Part shown: positions 1-6,054 of the stretch, piece after piece
Layout of the letters: every line of letters starts with the position of its first letter
Numbering within the stretch: the stretch's first letter is position 1
Source: JAWVZY01 sp033721955
Lineage (GTDB): Bacteria; Patescibacteriota; Minisyncoccia; Spechtbacterales; 2-12-FULL-38-22
Assembly: GCA_033721955.1 (NCBI GenBank)
Contig: JAWVZY010000027.1
Location: forward strand, 1 to 10,242
Reading direction: 5' to 3'
Length of the DNA stretch: 10,242 nt
Translations under genes and position numbers: made by a program
The notes under the pieces: generated by a model
Database searches by the model: none
What the model saw: only the letters and a program-made list of their open reading frames with translations
What the model was told of the DNA's origin: nothing

Positions 1-61
1 AGTATAGCAATCTAATCTAACTGCTGTCAAAGCATTGCTTCTAATTCTCTAAAAAACGTGC

Positions 62-206
62 AATTCTGCTCGAGAAGATTCGAACCCTAAAGGCATCACT
101 ACGAGCGGATAAACAAAAGGCCCTGTCCTTAGTCCGCCCGGGAAGATTCAAACCTTCGGAATTAAGTCAATATTTAGTCCGCTCGGGAGGATTTGAACCT
201 CCGGCC
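62..206 (-). repeat. Three tRNA 3'-end-like (T-arm plus acceptor) repeats
   Basis: Three related segments lie at about 65-90, 130-160 and 175-205. Read on the minus strand, each resembles the T-arm and 3' acceptor strand of a tRNA. The copies at 130-160 and 175-205 have perfect 5-bp T-stems that differ by a compensatory change: GAAGG/CTTCC in one and GGAGG/CCTCC in the other. The copy at 65-90 has a degenerate T-stem, although a partner for its acceptor strand can be placed at 101-107 with one mismatch. None has room for D and anticodon arms before the next repeat or the tRNA-Lys, so they look like fragments. They could be remnants of tRNA-targeted integration or decayed tRNA genes. The rest of 1-221 shows no gene. 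Confidence 0.5.
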
Positions 207-310
207 AAAATAAAAACAATGTCCGCCCACCTGGACTCGAACCAGGGACCACTGGCTTAAAAGGCCATTGCTCTACCAACTGAGCTATGGGCGGACATTG
301 TTTTTATTTT
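207..310. repeat. 23-bp perfect inverted repeat enclosing tRNA-Lys
   Basis: Positions 207-229 are the exact reverse complement of 288-310. Only the inner 7 bp (223-229/288-294) are the tRNA acceptor stem. The outer 16 bp (207-222/295-310) are AT-rich tracts that pair the leader with the trailer, and they also pair the discriminator base. A primary transcript would fold into one long stem topped by the tRNA. The T-rich arm could serve as a terminator on the plus strand. Whether RNase P processing or termination depends on it is not known from the sequence. Confidence 0.85.
222..294 (-). tRNA. tRNA-Lys (anticodon UUU)
   Basis: The minus strand gives a full cloverleaf of 73 nt without an encoded CCA. 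The acceptor stem CCGCCCA/TGGGCGG is 288-294 with 223-229. The D-stem starts GCTC after the TA at positions 8-9. The anticodon loop CTTTTAA (257-263) carries the anticodon TTT, which reads lysine codons. The T-arm is CCTGG-TTCGAGT-CCAGG (230-246) and the discriminator base is A (222). The anticodon stem has a mismatched outermost pair (A with G). The gene is oddly framed: its acceptor stem continues outward as a perfect inverted repeat for 16 more base pairs, as described in the separate repeat entry. Confidence 0.93.
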
Positions 311-318
311 TAAAAGGC

Positions 319-348
319 GTAAATTGTGCTATCCGTAGCACAATTTAC
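319..348. terminator. Perfect hairpin, 12-bp stem and 6-nt loop
   Basis: GTAAATTGTGCT (319-330) pairs perfectly with AGCACAATTTAC (337-348) around a 6-nt loop. It lies between the tRNA-Lys and the hairpin at 364-393, which has the same geometry. The stem ends in A/T tracts, so it may be a weak bidirectional terminator, but no long U-tract follows on either strand. Confidence 0.45.
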
Positions 349-363
349 CTCTACCATGCTGAG

Positions 364-393
364 GAAAATAGTGCCTTGAATGGCACTATTTTC
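364..393. terminator. Perfect hairpin, likely terminator of the CvpA/dnaJ operon
   Basis: GAAAATAGTGCC (364-375) pairs perfectly with GGCACTATTTTC (382-393) around a 6-nt loop. It lies 17 bases past the stop of the minus-strand gene ending at 410. On the minus strand the stem ends in TTTTC. Its A-tract/stem/T-tract form suits a bidirectional Rho-independent terminator. Confidence 0.55.
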
Positions 394-409
394 AAGCGGG
401 TAATAATTT

Positions 410-928
410 TTAATTTCTATGAGAAAAAGCTATTCCGACTAACGGAAGGGCTGCCCAAATAAATTTAGCTGTTGAGCTTAAAAAGAAATTTTCAACAAAT
501 GCTGATACCTCTCTTCCGAACAATAAATTTATATCATTAAAGGCAAAACTTGTCAAAAAACCGCTCACAGAAAGAGCTAAAAATATTATTTGCCAAAAAG
601 ACCCCTTTCCTCGCCTCAACCTTGGAAGTGCTAATTTTAAAAATGAGCCCGAAAATACATAATAAAGCACAAAAACAAACAGGGCAAGTAAAACAAGATT
701 AACCACGCCTTGCGCTAACCCGGGAAAGCGGTCTATAAACCAATCCCGATATGGAAATACCTCAAGTAATACAATACTTCCATAAACGCTAAGTATAAAT
801 GATACAAGTTTTTTACGCCCTGCATTCATTCCATAAAAAAGCCCGGTGAGAAAAACAAATGCTACAACCGCGAGATCCCAGGTTAAAAGAGTGGTCTGTT
901 GCCCCTTAAATATTTCAAATAATTCCAT
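410..928 (-). CDS. CvpA-like polytopic membrane protein
   Basis: This 172-residue protein has about five hydrophobic segments, at roughly residues 14-33, 40-60, 72-95, 112-130 and 152-168, joined by short Arg/Lys-rich loops. The N-terminal layout (Asp just before the first membrane segment, then spaced glycines) resembles the CvpA (colicin V production) family, whose members are usually of similar size and sit in the inner membrane. The family's exact biochemical role is unsettled. The ATG lies 2 nt after the dnaJ stop. Its Shine-Dalgarno site AAAGGAGAA is formed by the last codons of dnaJ, which fixes the start and implies coupled translation. It is the last gene of a three-gene minus-strand operon, and the hairpin at 364-393 follows it. 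The family call is by pattern only; another small multi-spanning protein is possible. Confidence 0.6.
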   Translation of the reverse strand: MELFEIFKGQQTTLLTWDLAVVAFVFLTGLFYGMNAGRKKLVSFILSVYGSIVLLEVFPYRDWFIDRFPGLAQGVVNLVLLALFVFVLYYVFSGSFLKLALPRLRRGKGSFWQIIFLALSVSGFLTSFAFNDINLLFGREVSAFVENFFLSSTAKFIWAALPLVGIAFSHRN

Positions 929-930
929 GC

Positions 931-2022
931 TTATTCTCCTTTTTTGCGCAATTTTTTAAACAGTTCTTCTATATCTTTAGATGGCTTTTTGGGTATCTCG
1001 ACATTTACCTCAACATACTGATCTCCGCTACCGCGCCCGCGCAACTTAGGCATTCCCTTACCCTTCATTCTTATAAGCTCTCCGCTCTGAGTGCCTTTTG
1101 GTATTTTAAGTTCAACTTTGCCATCTATTGTTTTTACCTTTATTTTATCGCCTAAAACCGCCTGAGAAAGTTTAATATCAACTGAGTTATAAAGATCCTG
1201 TCCCCTTCTTTTAAATACATCGTGGGGCTTTATATTAACACGAAGGTAAAGTTCTCCTGCTATGCCATTTTCACCCACCTCCCCGGCGCCTTCAACATGT
1301 ATAGTGTTGCCATCACCTATCCCGGCAGGAATTTCCACTGTCACCTTTTTTGTATCCTGCACCCTGCCCTCTCCGTAACATTTTTTACATTTTTTATCAG
1401 GAATTTCTTTATTCCCCTTACACTCAGGGCATGCGGCAACATTATTAATAGTGCCCAATATAGTCCTTTGTTTCTGTTGGATTCTTCCTACGCCGCGGCA
1501 AGTTGGACAGGTTACCATCTTACTTTCCGGCTCATGGCGTTTTCCTTCACATCTATCACACAGTACATAAGTTTCATAAGATAATTCCTCTTTTTTACCA
1601 TGAAATGCCTCTTCAAGAGTTATCTCTGTTTGCATTTCAATGTTGCGCCCTCCCCTGGAACTTCTGCTCCTGCCGCCAAAACCGCCCGCACTGCCTCCAA
1701 AGAATTGCTCAAAAATATCTCCTATATCAAATTCGAAGCCCTGCTGGCTCTGGCTAAAACCGCCCTGCGCTCCAAAGGGGTTAAACCCTCCCGCGCCCGG
1801 ACCTCCCGCACCGCCAAATGCAGAACCAAACTGATCATACTGCTGACGCTTTTTTTCATCACCTAAAACCTGGTAGGCCTCGTTTACCTCCTTAAATTTT
1901 TCCTCATCCCCTCCATCTTTATCGGGATGATATTTGTGGGCCTTTTTCCTGTAGGCCTTTTTTATTTCCTCTTTTGAGGCACCCTTAGGCACCCCTAAAA
2001 CATCATAGTAATCCTTAGCCAT
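931..2022 (-). CDS. dnaJ: Chaperone protein DnaJ (type I Hsp40)
   Basis: This is a full-length type I DnaJ of 363 residues, the cytosolic co-chaperone that stimulates DnaK ATPase and hands over unfolded clients. The J-domain covers about residues 4-66 with the HPD motif at 32-34. A Gly/Phe-rich linker spans 67-126 and is interrupted by a conserved DIFEQFFGG-type helix at 102-110. Four zinc-binding CxxC pairs follow at C155/C158, C172/C175, C198/C201 and C212/C215. The first and third repeats lack the last Gly of the usual CxxCxGxG, but all eight cysteines are kept. The C-terminal client-binding domains follow, and the protein ends in a Lys-rich tail. The start is 5 nt after the upstream gene's stop, with a weak GAG Shine-Dalgarno. 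No dnaK or grpE lies in the window. Confidence 0.97.
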   Translation of the reverse strand: MAKDYYDVLGVPKGASKEEIKKAYRKKAHKYHPDKDGGDEEKFKEVNEAYQVLGDEKKRQQYDQFGSAFGGAGGPGAGGFNPFGAQGGFSQSQQGFEFDIGDIFEQFFGGSAGGFGGRSRSSRGGRNIEMQTEITLEEAFHGKKEELSYETYVLCDRCEGKRHEPESKMVTCPTCRGVGRIQQKQRTILGTINNVAACPECKGNKEIPDKKCKKCYGEGRVQDTKKVTVEIPAGIGDGNTIHVEGAGEVGENGIAGELYLRVNIKPHDVFKRRGQDLYNSVDIKLSQAVLGDKIKVKTIDGKVELKIPKGTQSGELIRMKGKGMPKLRGRGSGDQYVEVNVEIPKKPSKDIEELFKKLRKKGE

Positions 2023-2027
2023 AATAT

Positions 2028-2957
2028 TTACTCAAGTACTCTTATCTTTTTTGTTGTTTGTATCTCTTTTTCAACTATAATATTATACAACAAAAGCAGC
2101 TCTATAGCAAGTAAGGTGAGGCCTTTAGCGGCCCATAAAAACGGTAAAAGAATAAAGCGAAAGACCAAAAACAAACCTACCACAAATAAAGCGGGTAAAA
2201 GATCTAAGTATGGAGCTAATATCGTATTCATGGTCTGGTTTATCCAAGCTAATGTAAACTCTTCAACTGTTACATCGGCAACGCTTTCGCCTAAGAAATC
2301 GGGGAAATCAATGTTCTCAAAATCAATTTGCCGCCCCGCCTCATTTTGCGGTAAGAATTTTGTAAAAACACTACTTACAACCACTTCCTGAAATTCTTCC
2401 ATTGTCATACCGGGCCTGTAGCCGGGAAGTGGTATTTGTAAAAATGCCTCAGCCGGTCGAAAGACAGTGCTATATGCCTGCTTGGGTATCTGAGGATTAT
2501 CAACATAATATTGCAAAATAAAACTGTTATACACAAATGCTAAAACTATTGCCATTCCTGTAAAAAATATAGGCATAAAACGCCTCAACATATAAAAGGG
2601 TTTAAATTCGGCAATAAATCTCTTTACGCGTTCAGCACGCCAATGCGCTACTAAAATAAGGGCTGAAAATAAAAATACGCCTATAAAATTGAGGTCCTCA
2701 AAACGGTACAAGCCCAGGAGCAATATTGTTAAAAGAGCATAAAGGATAAATCTTAAATATTTGCTCACAAACAACTGCAAAAGGCCGAATGTTACAGTAA
2801 CTAAAAATCCCATAAAAATAAGGGCTATAATATAAAGCGGATTAGTAATGCGCAAAGCTAATATTAAAGTTAGCAAAGGCCAAAACACCATATTTGAAAC
2901 TATAAAAACAAAGCCAAGCAATGCCTGTTTTTTGGGTATTTGTCTGAGTTTTTCCAT
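2028..2957 (-). CDS. Polytopic membrane protein of unknown family
   Basis: I do not recognise this protein. Measured from a possible upstream ATG at 2969 it has 313 residues, with about seven membrane segments near residues 17-39, 45-68, 72-88, 93-110, 131-150, 253-272 and 275-297. Between the fifth and sixth lies a roughly 100-residue hydrophilic region (151-250) that should form one soluble domain on one side of the membrane. I prefer the fifth codon, ATG at 2957, as the start because it has a GAAGGGA Shine-Dalgarno; the ATG at 2969 has none and lies almost at the predicted transcription start. It is the first gene of the operon with dnaJ and the CvpA-like gene, which hints at a cell-envelope or folding context but does not prove it. 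Confidence 0.8.
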   Translation of the reverse strand: MEKLRQIPKKQALLGFVFIVSNMVFWPLLTLILALRITNPLYIIALIFMGFLVTVTFGLLQLFVSKYLRFILYALLTILLLGLYRFEDLNFIGVFLFSALILVAHWRAERVKRFIAEFKPFYMLRRFMPIFFTGMAIVLAFVYNSFILQYYVDNPQIPKQAYSTVFRPAEAFLQIPLPGYRPGMTMEEFQEVVVSSVFTKFLPQNEAGRQIDFENIDFPDFLGESVADVTVEEFTLAWINQTMNTILAPYLDLLPALFVVGLFLVFRFILLPFLWAAKGLTLLAIELLLLYNIIVEKEIQTTKKIRVLE

Positions 2958-2971
2958 ATATCCCTTCATTA

Positions 2972-2977
2972 ATTATA
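2972..2977 (-). promoter_or_regulatory. Candidate -10 box for the dnaJ operon
   Basis: A consensus TATAAT is read on the minus strand just upstream of the first gene of the operon and directly after the terminator at 2987-3011. No good -35 is visible at 17 nt. The transcription start would fall at about 2965, giving a very short leader. Confidence 0.4.
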
Positions 2978-2986
2978 TTTTAACAT

Positions 2987-3011
2987 AAAAGCGGCCATCT
3001 AGGCCGCTTTT
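2987..3011 (-). terminator. Rho-independent terminator of the SurA-N gene
   Basis: AAAAGCGGCC (2987-2996) pairs with GGCCGCTTTT (3002-3011) around a 5-nt loop. On the minus strand it follows the gene ending at 3034 and is trailed by a T-rich run. The plus-strand side also has a strong T-tract, so it may work both ways. It separates the SurA-N gene from the dnaJ operon. Confidence 0.8.
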
Positions 3012-3033
3012 TTTATATTTAGATATAACTGGA

Positions 3034-3870
3034 TTATTGAAGCAATACCTCTATGTTAGCGTTTTCGCGCAATTCCTGCACAATACCTTCTACTTCTTTT
3101 TGTACTTTTTGCTCACGCAAAAGCTGTTCTATCTGCGGCCTAAGCTCATCCAGTGCGGGTGCTTCGGGATTTTGCGCCTGATAATTGTCATAAAATTCCT
3201 GCACCTCTTCTTCAGAAACATTAGCTGCCTCTTCATTTACATTGGCGTCTATATATTTTTCCACAACCAAACGCCTTTCAATGTTTGTGCGCAAAAGTTC
3301 GCGAGTTAAACTATTTTCTACCAATGCCTGTTCCAAAGCTTCCTCTGACTCAAAATTACCCGTTGTCTCATCAAATTGCCCCTGTACCTCTTCAGTTGTA
3401 GCTGTAATGCCCTGATCAGTAGCTGCCTGCAAAATAAGGGTTTCGTTTATAAGAAAATCAAGTGCCTGTTTTTCTACCTGCGCATAAGTTGCAGGGTCAT
3501 CTAAATTAGCCCCTTGGTTTTCATAAACAGTTCTATTTTGCTCTATTCTGCTATCAAGCTGAGCGCGTGTAATTTCCTCCCCGTTAACTCTTGCCAAAAC
3601 TTCGCTTGTGCTACCGCCTAAAAATGGCAAGGCACCACTGTAATATGCAGCACCTCCTATAGCAAGGACTGCAACAAGAACAGCACCCACTATCATCATA
3701 GTTTTTTTATTGCTATCTTTTTTAGTTCCTTTGTCTTCTGCAACCTCCGTGGCACTATCTGCCTGCTGATCTTCACCCGGGGTAGCTACTGCCTCCTTAT
3801 TTTGCTCCACATCCTTACTTTCCCCTTGTGGCTTTTCATTATTATTTTGTTCAGTTTCTTTTGTGTCCAT
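3034..3870 (-). CDS. Membrane-anchored SurA N-terminal-domain protein
   Basis: The 278-residue product has three parts. Residues 1-56 are a very hydrophilic, Glu/Gln/Lys-rich and probably disordered cytoplasmic tail. Residues 57-78 form one membrane helix. From about residue 90 comes a helical domain opening with VLARVNGEEITRAQLD, the typical start of the SurA N-terminal/trigger-factor-like chaperone fold also seen in PrsA and PpiD. The protein ends without a visible parvulin (PPIase) domain, so it is more likely a holdase or assembly factor outside the membrane than a prolyl isomerase. The only Met that fits is at 3870, but no Shine-Dalgarno lies before it. The gene is transcribed alone, with a -10-like TATAAT at 3888-3893 and a terminator at 2987-3011. 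Confidence 0.8.
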   Translation of the reverse strand: MDTKETEQNNNEKPQGESKDVEQNKEAVATPGEDQQADSATEVAEDKGTKKDSNKKTMMIVGAVLVAVLAIGGAAYYSGALPFLGGSTSEVLARVNGEEITRAQLDSRIEQNRTVYENQGANLDDPATYAQVEKQALDFLINETLILQAATDQGITATTEEVQGQFDETTGNFESEEALEQALVENSLTRELLRTNIERRLVVEKYIDANVNEEAANVSEEEVQEFYDNYQAQNPEAPALDELRPQIEQLLREQKVQKEVEGIVQELRENANIEVLLQ

Positions 3871-3887
3871 AAATTTTTAAGTTATAA

Positions 3888-3893
3888 ATTATA
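3888..3893 (-). promoter_or_regulatory. Candidate -10 box for the SurA-N gene
   Basis: TATAAT is read on the minus strand 17 nt before the ATG. The -35 position at 17 nt is only ATTAGT, so the promoter is weak or needs an activator. The short AT-rich leader has no Shine-Dalgarno. Confidence 0.4.
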
Positions 3894-3949
3894 CGTTTAT
3901 TTACCATAACACTAATCCAAATCTATAACAAATATTGGGCGTAAAAAGA

Positions 3950-3977
3950 AAATGCCCGAGATATTATTCGGACATTT
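3950..3977 (-). terminator. Terminator overlapping the stop of the 3964-4356 gene
   Basis: Positions 3950-3959 pair with 3968-3977 over 10 bp, including one G-U pair on the minus strand, around an 8-nt loop. A TTTTCTTTTT run follows on the minus strand. The upstream arm is made of the last codons of the gene, and the stop codon (3964-3966) sits in the loop and stem. Confidence 0.65.
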
Positions 3978-4356
3978 TTGCGCCTGGAAGGTTTTTTGTT
4001 AAATAATCAAATATATATTCCTTTTCATTTTCTACAACAAGCGTAGTTCCTGAAAAAACAGACGAATCGCGATTTTCATGCTCTTCTATTATCCTATTGA
4101 ATACAGAGCAAATAATATTCATTAATACATAAGTGGCCTCAGAAGAACTTTGTGGAAATCTCATAAACCACGCGACGTTATGTGAATTTTTTGCCTTGCC
4201 ATATATCCACTGAACCATATCTTTAATATCAGGCGCGTATTCCAAAATATCAACGGGCATATACACATCTCTGTGCGTTGTTTGGAAATTATGTAGAAGT
4301 ACTAAATTTGTATCGACGGCATTGAGGGCTTCAATCCCTCCCCGGACGATTCTCAT
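3964..4356 (-). CDS. Unknown 130-residue soluble protein
   Basis: I do not recognise a family. The product is 130 residues, with no membrane segment or signal peptide and a single Cys (C83). It appears to alternate beta strands and helices and is rich in aromatic residues and His in its first half (for example LVLLHNFQTTHRDVYMPVDI). The start is well supported by AAGGAGGT placed 5 nt before the ATG. A promoter with a perfect TTGACA -35 (4408-4413), a 17-bp spacer and TAATTT as the -10 (4385-4390) drives it. It is divergent from the Fe-S carrier gene at 4484, with which it shares the intergenic region. The function is open; the divergence may mean joint regulation but is not evidence of shared function. 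Confidence 0.75.
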   Translation of the reverse strand: MRIVRGGIEALNAVDTNLVLLHNFQTTHRDVYMPVDILEYAPDIKDMVQWIYGKAKNSHNVAWFMRFPQSSSEATYVLMNIICSVFNRIIEEHENRDSSVFSGTTLVVENEKEYIFDYLTKNLPGAKMSE

Positions 4357-4384
4357 TTTTAACCTCCTTTTGACAGATACTTAT

Positions 4385-4413
4385 AAATTAAAACAGATAA
4401 AAACTTTTGTCAA
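4385..4413 (-). promoter_or_regulatory. Promoter of the 3964-4356 gene
   Basis: Minus-strand TTGACA (4408-4413), a 17-bp spacer, then TAATTT (4385-4390). A better-looking TATAAG lies 5 nt further on but would need a 22-bp spacer. Its -35 sits 9 bp from the -35 of the divergent plus-strand promoter. Confidence 0.6.
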
Positions 4414-4422
4414 AATTTACCC

Positions 4423-4451
4423 TTTACAAATATGCCTATAAATTATATAAA
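4423..4451 (+). promoter_or_regulatory. Promoter of the IscA/ErpA-like gene
   Basis: TTTACA (4423-4428), a 17-bp spacer, and TATAAA (4446-4451). The -35 sits inside TACCCTTTAC (4418-4427), a 10-mer repeated exactly at the -35 of the zinc-ribbon gene at 7471. Confidence 0.7.
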
Positions 4452-4483
4452 AAAACATAACAGCTCCTTAAAAGGAGGGCGAA

Positions 4484-4873
4484 ATGAACGACAAGACACA
4501 TTTATCTATAGATTCCAATAGCAGCCCGGCAATAACCGTAACAGAACGAGCGCGCGAAGTAGCGCTTGATGCAATGCAGCGGCGCTTGGATCCATCCAGG
4601 CCAAAAGGTAATCGTATACCGGCACTACGCATAGGTGTACAGCCGGGTGGTTGCGCGGGATTCCTTTATGAATATTCTTCTGAATTTGAAACTGACAAAG
4701 AAAACGATGAAGTTTTACAATTTGACGGACTGAAGGTTGTTATAGATAAAGAAAGCAAGAAACTGCTTAAGGGCTCAACCCTTGACTATGTTGATAATCT
4801 CAAGAGCTCCGGCTTCAAAATAGAAAACCCCAACGCGACCCGCACATGCGGGTGCCAAAACTCCTTTTCATAA
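4484..4873 (+). CDS. A-type iron-sulfur carrier (IscA/ErpA/HesB family)
   Basis: This 129-residue protein matches the A-type carrier family that receives Fe-S clusters from a scaffold and delivers them to apoproteins in the cytosol. The three cluster ligands are present in canonical positions: C57 in PGGCAGF and C122/C124 in the C-terminal TCGCQNSFS. The N-terminal stretch ITVTERARE is also typical. It is slightly longer than the usual 105-120 residues because of about 13 extra polar residues at the front and an insert around 35-45. No Isc or Suf partner is encoded nearby. The start has a strong AAGGAGGG Shine-Dalgarno. CTCCT (4464-4468) could pair with AGGAG (4473-4477) and partly mask that site. 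A terminator follows at 4885-4914. Confidence 0.93.
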   Translation: MNDKTHLSIDSNSSPAITVTERAREVALDAMQRRLDPSRPKGNRIPALRIGVQPGGCAGFLYEYSSEFETDKENDEVLQFDGLKVVIDKESKKLLKGSTLDYVDNLKSSGFKIENPNATRTCGCQNSFS

Positions 4874-4884
4874 AGTACATTTAT

Positions 4885-4914
4885 AAACGGTTAGGTTTTG
4901 TACCTGCCGTTTTT
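4885..4914 (+). terminator. Terminator of the IscA/ErpA-like gene
   Basis: AAACGG (4885-4890) pairs with CCGTTT (4907-4912), with an inner AGGT/ACCT helix separated by a small asymmetric bulge, followed by a T-run. Confidence 0.65.
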
Positions 4915-4928
4915 ATATTGAAAAATAC

Positions 4929-4957
4929 CTTTTATTGTGTTAAATTTCCATTATAGT
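4929..4957 (+). promoter_or_regulatory. Candidate promoter of the 4978-6008 pair
   Basis: A poor -35 (CTTTTA, 4929-4934), a 17-bp spacer and TATAGT (4952-4957) stand just before the first gene of the pair. The spacing is right but the -35 match is weak. Confidence 0.4.
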
Positions 4958-4977
4958 TCTTAAAAAAGAGGTGAGCT

Positions 4978-5532
4978 ATGCAAACACCTAATGTCTGCAA
5001 ACTAGCTGAATGCTCGCTATGCGGACCCATAGAGCTTCGAGTCAAAGATATTGTAAAACTGGTACAAGGCGCGAACGGAAAATCAGATACATACTCCTTT
5101 CTCTGCCCCAGATGCCTGCCTCAGATCAAACAGAAAAGAGAAATAAGCAGGCAAGAATTTGAAAAATTAAAAAATGCCGGGGTCCGGGTAAGTTTTATAC
5201 AAAAGAAAATAGTAAAAGACGAAGTTAGATACCGCAATGAGAGCGGGCAAAAAGAAATGTATATACCTACTTCTTGTTACAGATGTAATGAAATAGAAGT
5301 AGAGCTAAAAAACATTGAAAGTATATACGCCATAGAAGACGGGCAAACAGACATGGTAATTCATACTTACAGATACTTATGCCCTAATTGCAAAATAAGC
5401 CAGCAAGGTATTGTTACCAAAGAGGGTTTTGAAGCACTGCAACATGCAGGTGCATATGAAAACCTGGGAGAGGGCGCTGATATAGAAAACCAGGTAAAAG
5501 ATTTTTTGCAACAGATCAATCAGGAACTCTAA
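4978..5532 (+). CDS. Tandem zinc-ribbon protein (two copies of a double-CxxC module)
   Basis: The 184-residue product is an internal duplication. Module 1 has C12-x2-C15, then Y39-S-F-L-C43-P-R-C46, then F61..L64..AG68V. Module 2 has C100-x2-C103, then Y131-R-Y-L-C135-P-N-C138, then F151..L154..AG158. Each should bind one zinc ion through four cysteines. A short charged linker joins them, and a helical tail follows. No membrane segment is seen. The start is set by GAGGTGA upstream of the ATG. The next gene, 20 nt downstream, encodes the same module, so the two form an operon. The function is unknown; nucleic-acid or protein binding would fit a zinc ribbon. From memory, small actinobacterial proteins share the YxFxCPxC...LLxxAGV pattern, which I could not check. 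Confidence 0.85.
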   Translation: MQTPNVCKLAECSLCGPIELRVKDIVKLVQGANGKSDTYSFLCPRCLPQIKQKREISRQEFEKLKNAGVRVSFIQKKIVKDEVRYRNESGQKEMYIPTSCYRCNEIEVELKNIESIYAIEDGQTDMVIHTYRYLCPNCKISQQGIVTKEGFEALQHAGAYENLGEGADIENQVKDFLQQINQEL

Positions 5533-5552
5533 ACCCATGAAAGGAGGTCAAA

Positions 5553-6008
5553 ATGATATTCGGCAACCCATATGAACCTGAATGTTGGCAGTGCGGCGAA
5601 ATAGAAATAACAGCAAAGCACATCAAGGCGCTCACAAAGCCGGTAGGAGAAATTAACGCAACCTACACATTTAAATGTCCCAACTGCGGCGATATCCAAA
5701 AATGCCAGCTTAGCGAGAATAACTTCAAAAGATTAGAAACAGATGAAGTTTGCCCGATTACCGATCCCGAAAAACAGATAGAGAAAGAACTTCAGGCCCT
5801 AGAGCAGCAGCTCAGCGAAAAAAATTTCTCTAAGCAGTTAAAGAAATTTAAAAAAACTTCTACAAAATCTAAAAAGAAAAATAGGGCACTGCACCCCACA
5901 GAAGAGAAACAGGAAGAAATTTCTTTAGGCGATATAACCCTGCGCAAGGCTATTGTGTTTATAATAACAGTGGCTGTAATAGCTATAATATTAGTACAAA
6001 TCCTCTAA
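5553..6008 (+). CDS. Zinc-ribbon protein with C-terminal membrane anchor
   Basis: The 151-residue product begins with one module like those of its upstream neighbour: C11-x2-C14, Y38-T-F-K-C42-P-N-C45, then F58..L61. Residues 70-125 are rich in Lys, Glu and Gln and look like a coiled-coil or flexible arm. Residues about 131-150 (AIVFIITVAVIAIILVQIL) form one membrane helix at the very C-terminus. This predicts a tail-anchored protein that holds its zinc ribbon in the cytoplasm near the membrane; the topology is inferred. The start has a full AAGGAGGT site. It is co-transcribed with the tandem-module gene, and a strong terminator follows at 6013-6037. The role is unknown. Confidence 0.85.
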   Translation: MIFGNPYEPECWQCGEIEITAKHIKALTKPVGEINATYTFKCPNCGDIQKCQLSENNFKRLETDEVCPITDPEKQIEKELQALEQQLSEKNFSKQLKKFKKTSTKSKKKNRALHPTEEKQEEISLGDITLRKAIVFIITVAVIAIILVQIL

Positions 6009-6012
6009 TAAT

Positions 6013-6037
6013 AAAACGGCTCAATGAGCCGTTTTTT
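6013..6037. terminator. Bidirectional terminator between convergent genes
   Basis: AAAACGGCTC (6013-6022) pairs with GAGCCGTTTT (6026-6035), with A- and T-tracts on the two sides. It lies between the plus-strand gene ending at 6008 and the minus-strand gene ending at 6055. Confidence 0.88.
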
Positions 6038-6054
6038 AAATGTGCGTATTTTAA

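Noticed and set aside
62..393. A CRISPR array in the left repeats
   Set aside because: The repeats are diverged, unevenly spaced, resemble tRNA ends, and there is no cas gene or unique spacer set.
1222..1866. Plus-strand open frames across the dnaJ gene
   Set aside because: They are antisense to a full-length, clearly conserved DnaJ and have no plausible start signals or family resemblance.
4464..4477. A riboswitch or thermometer in front of the Fe-S carrier gene
   Set aside because: Only a 5-bp stem with a 4-nt loop is seen over the Shine-Dalgarno; too small to support a named element, so it is only mentioned in the gene entry.
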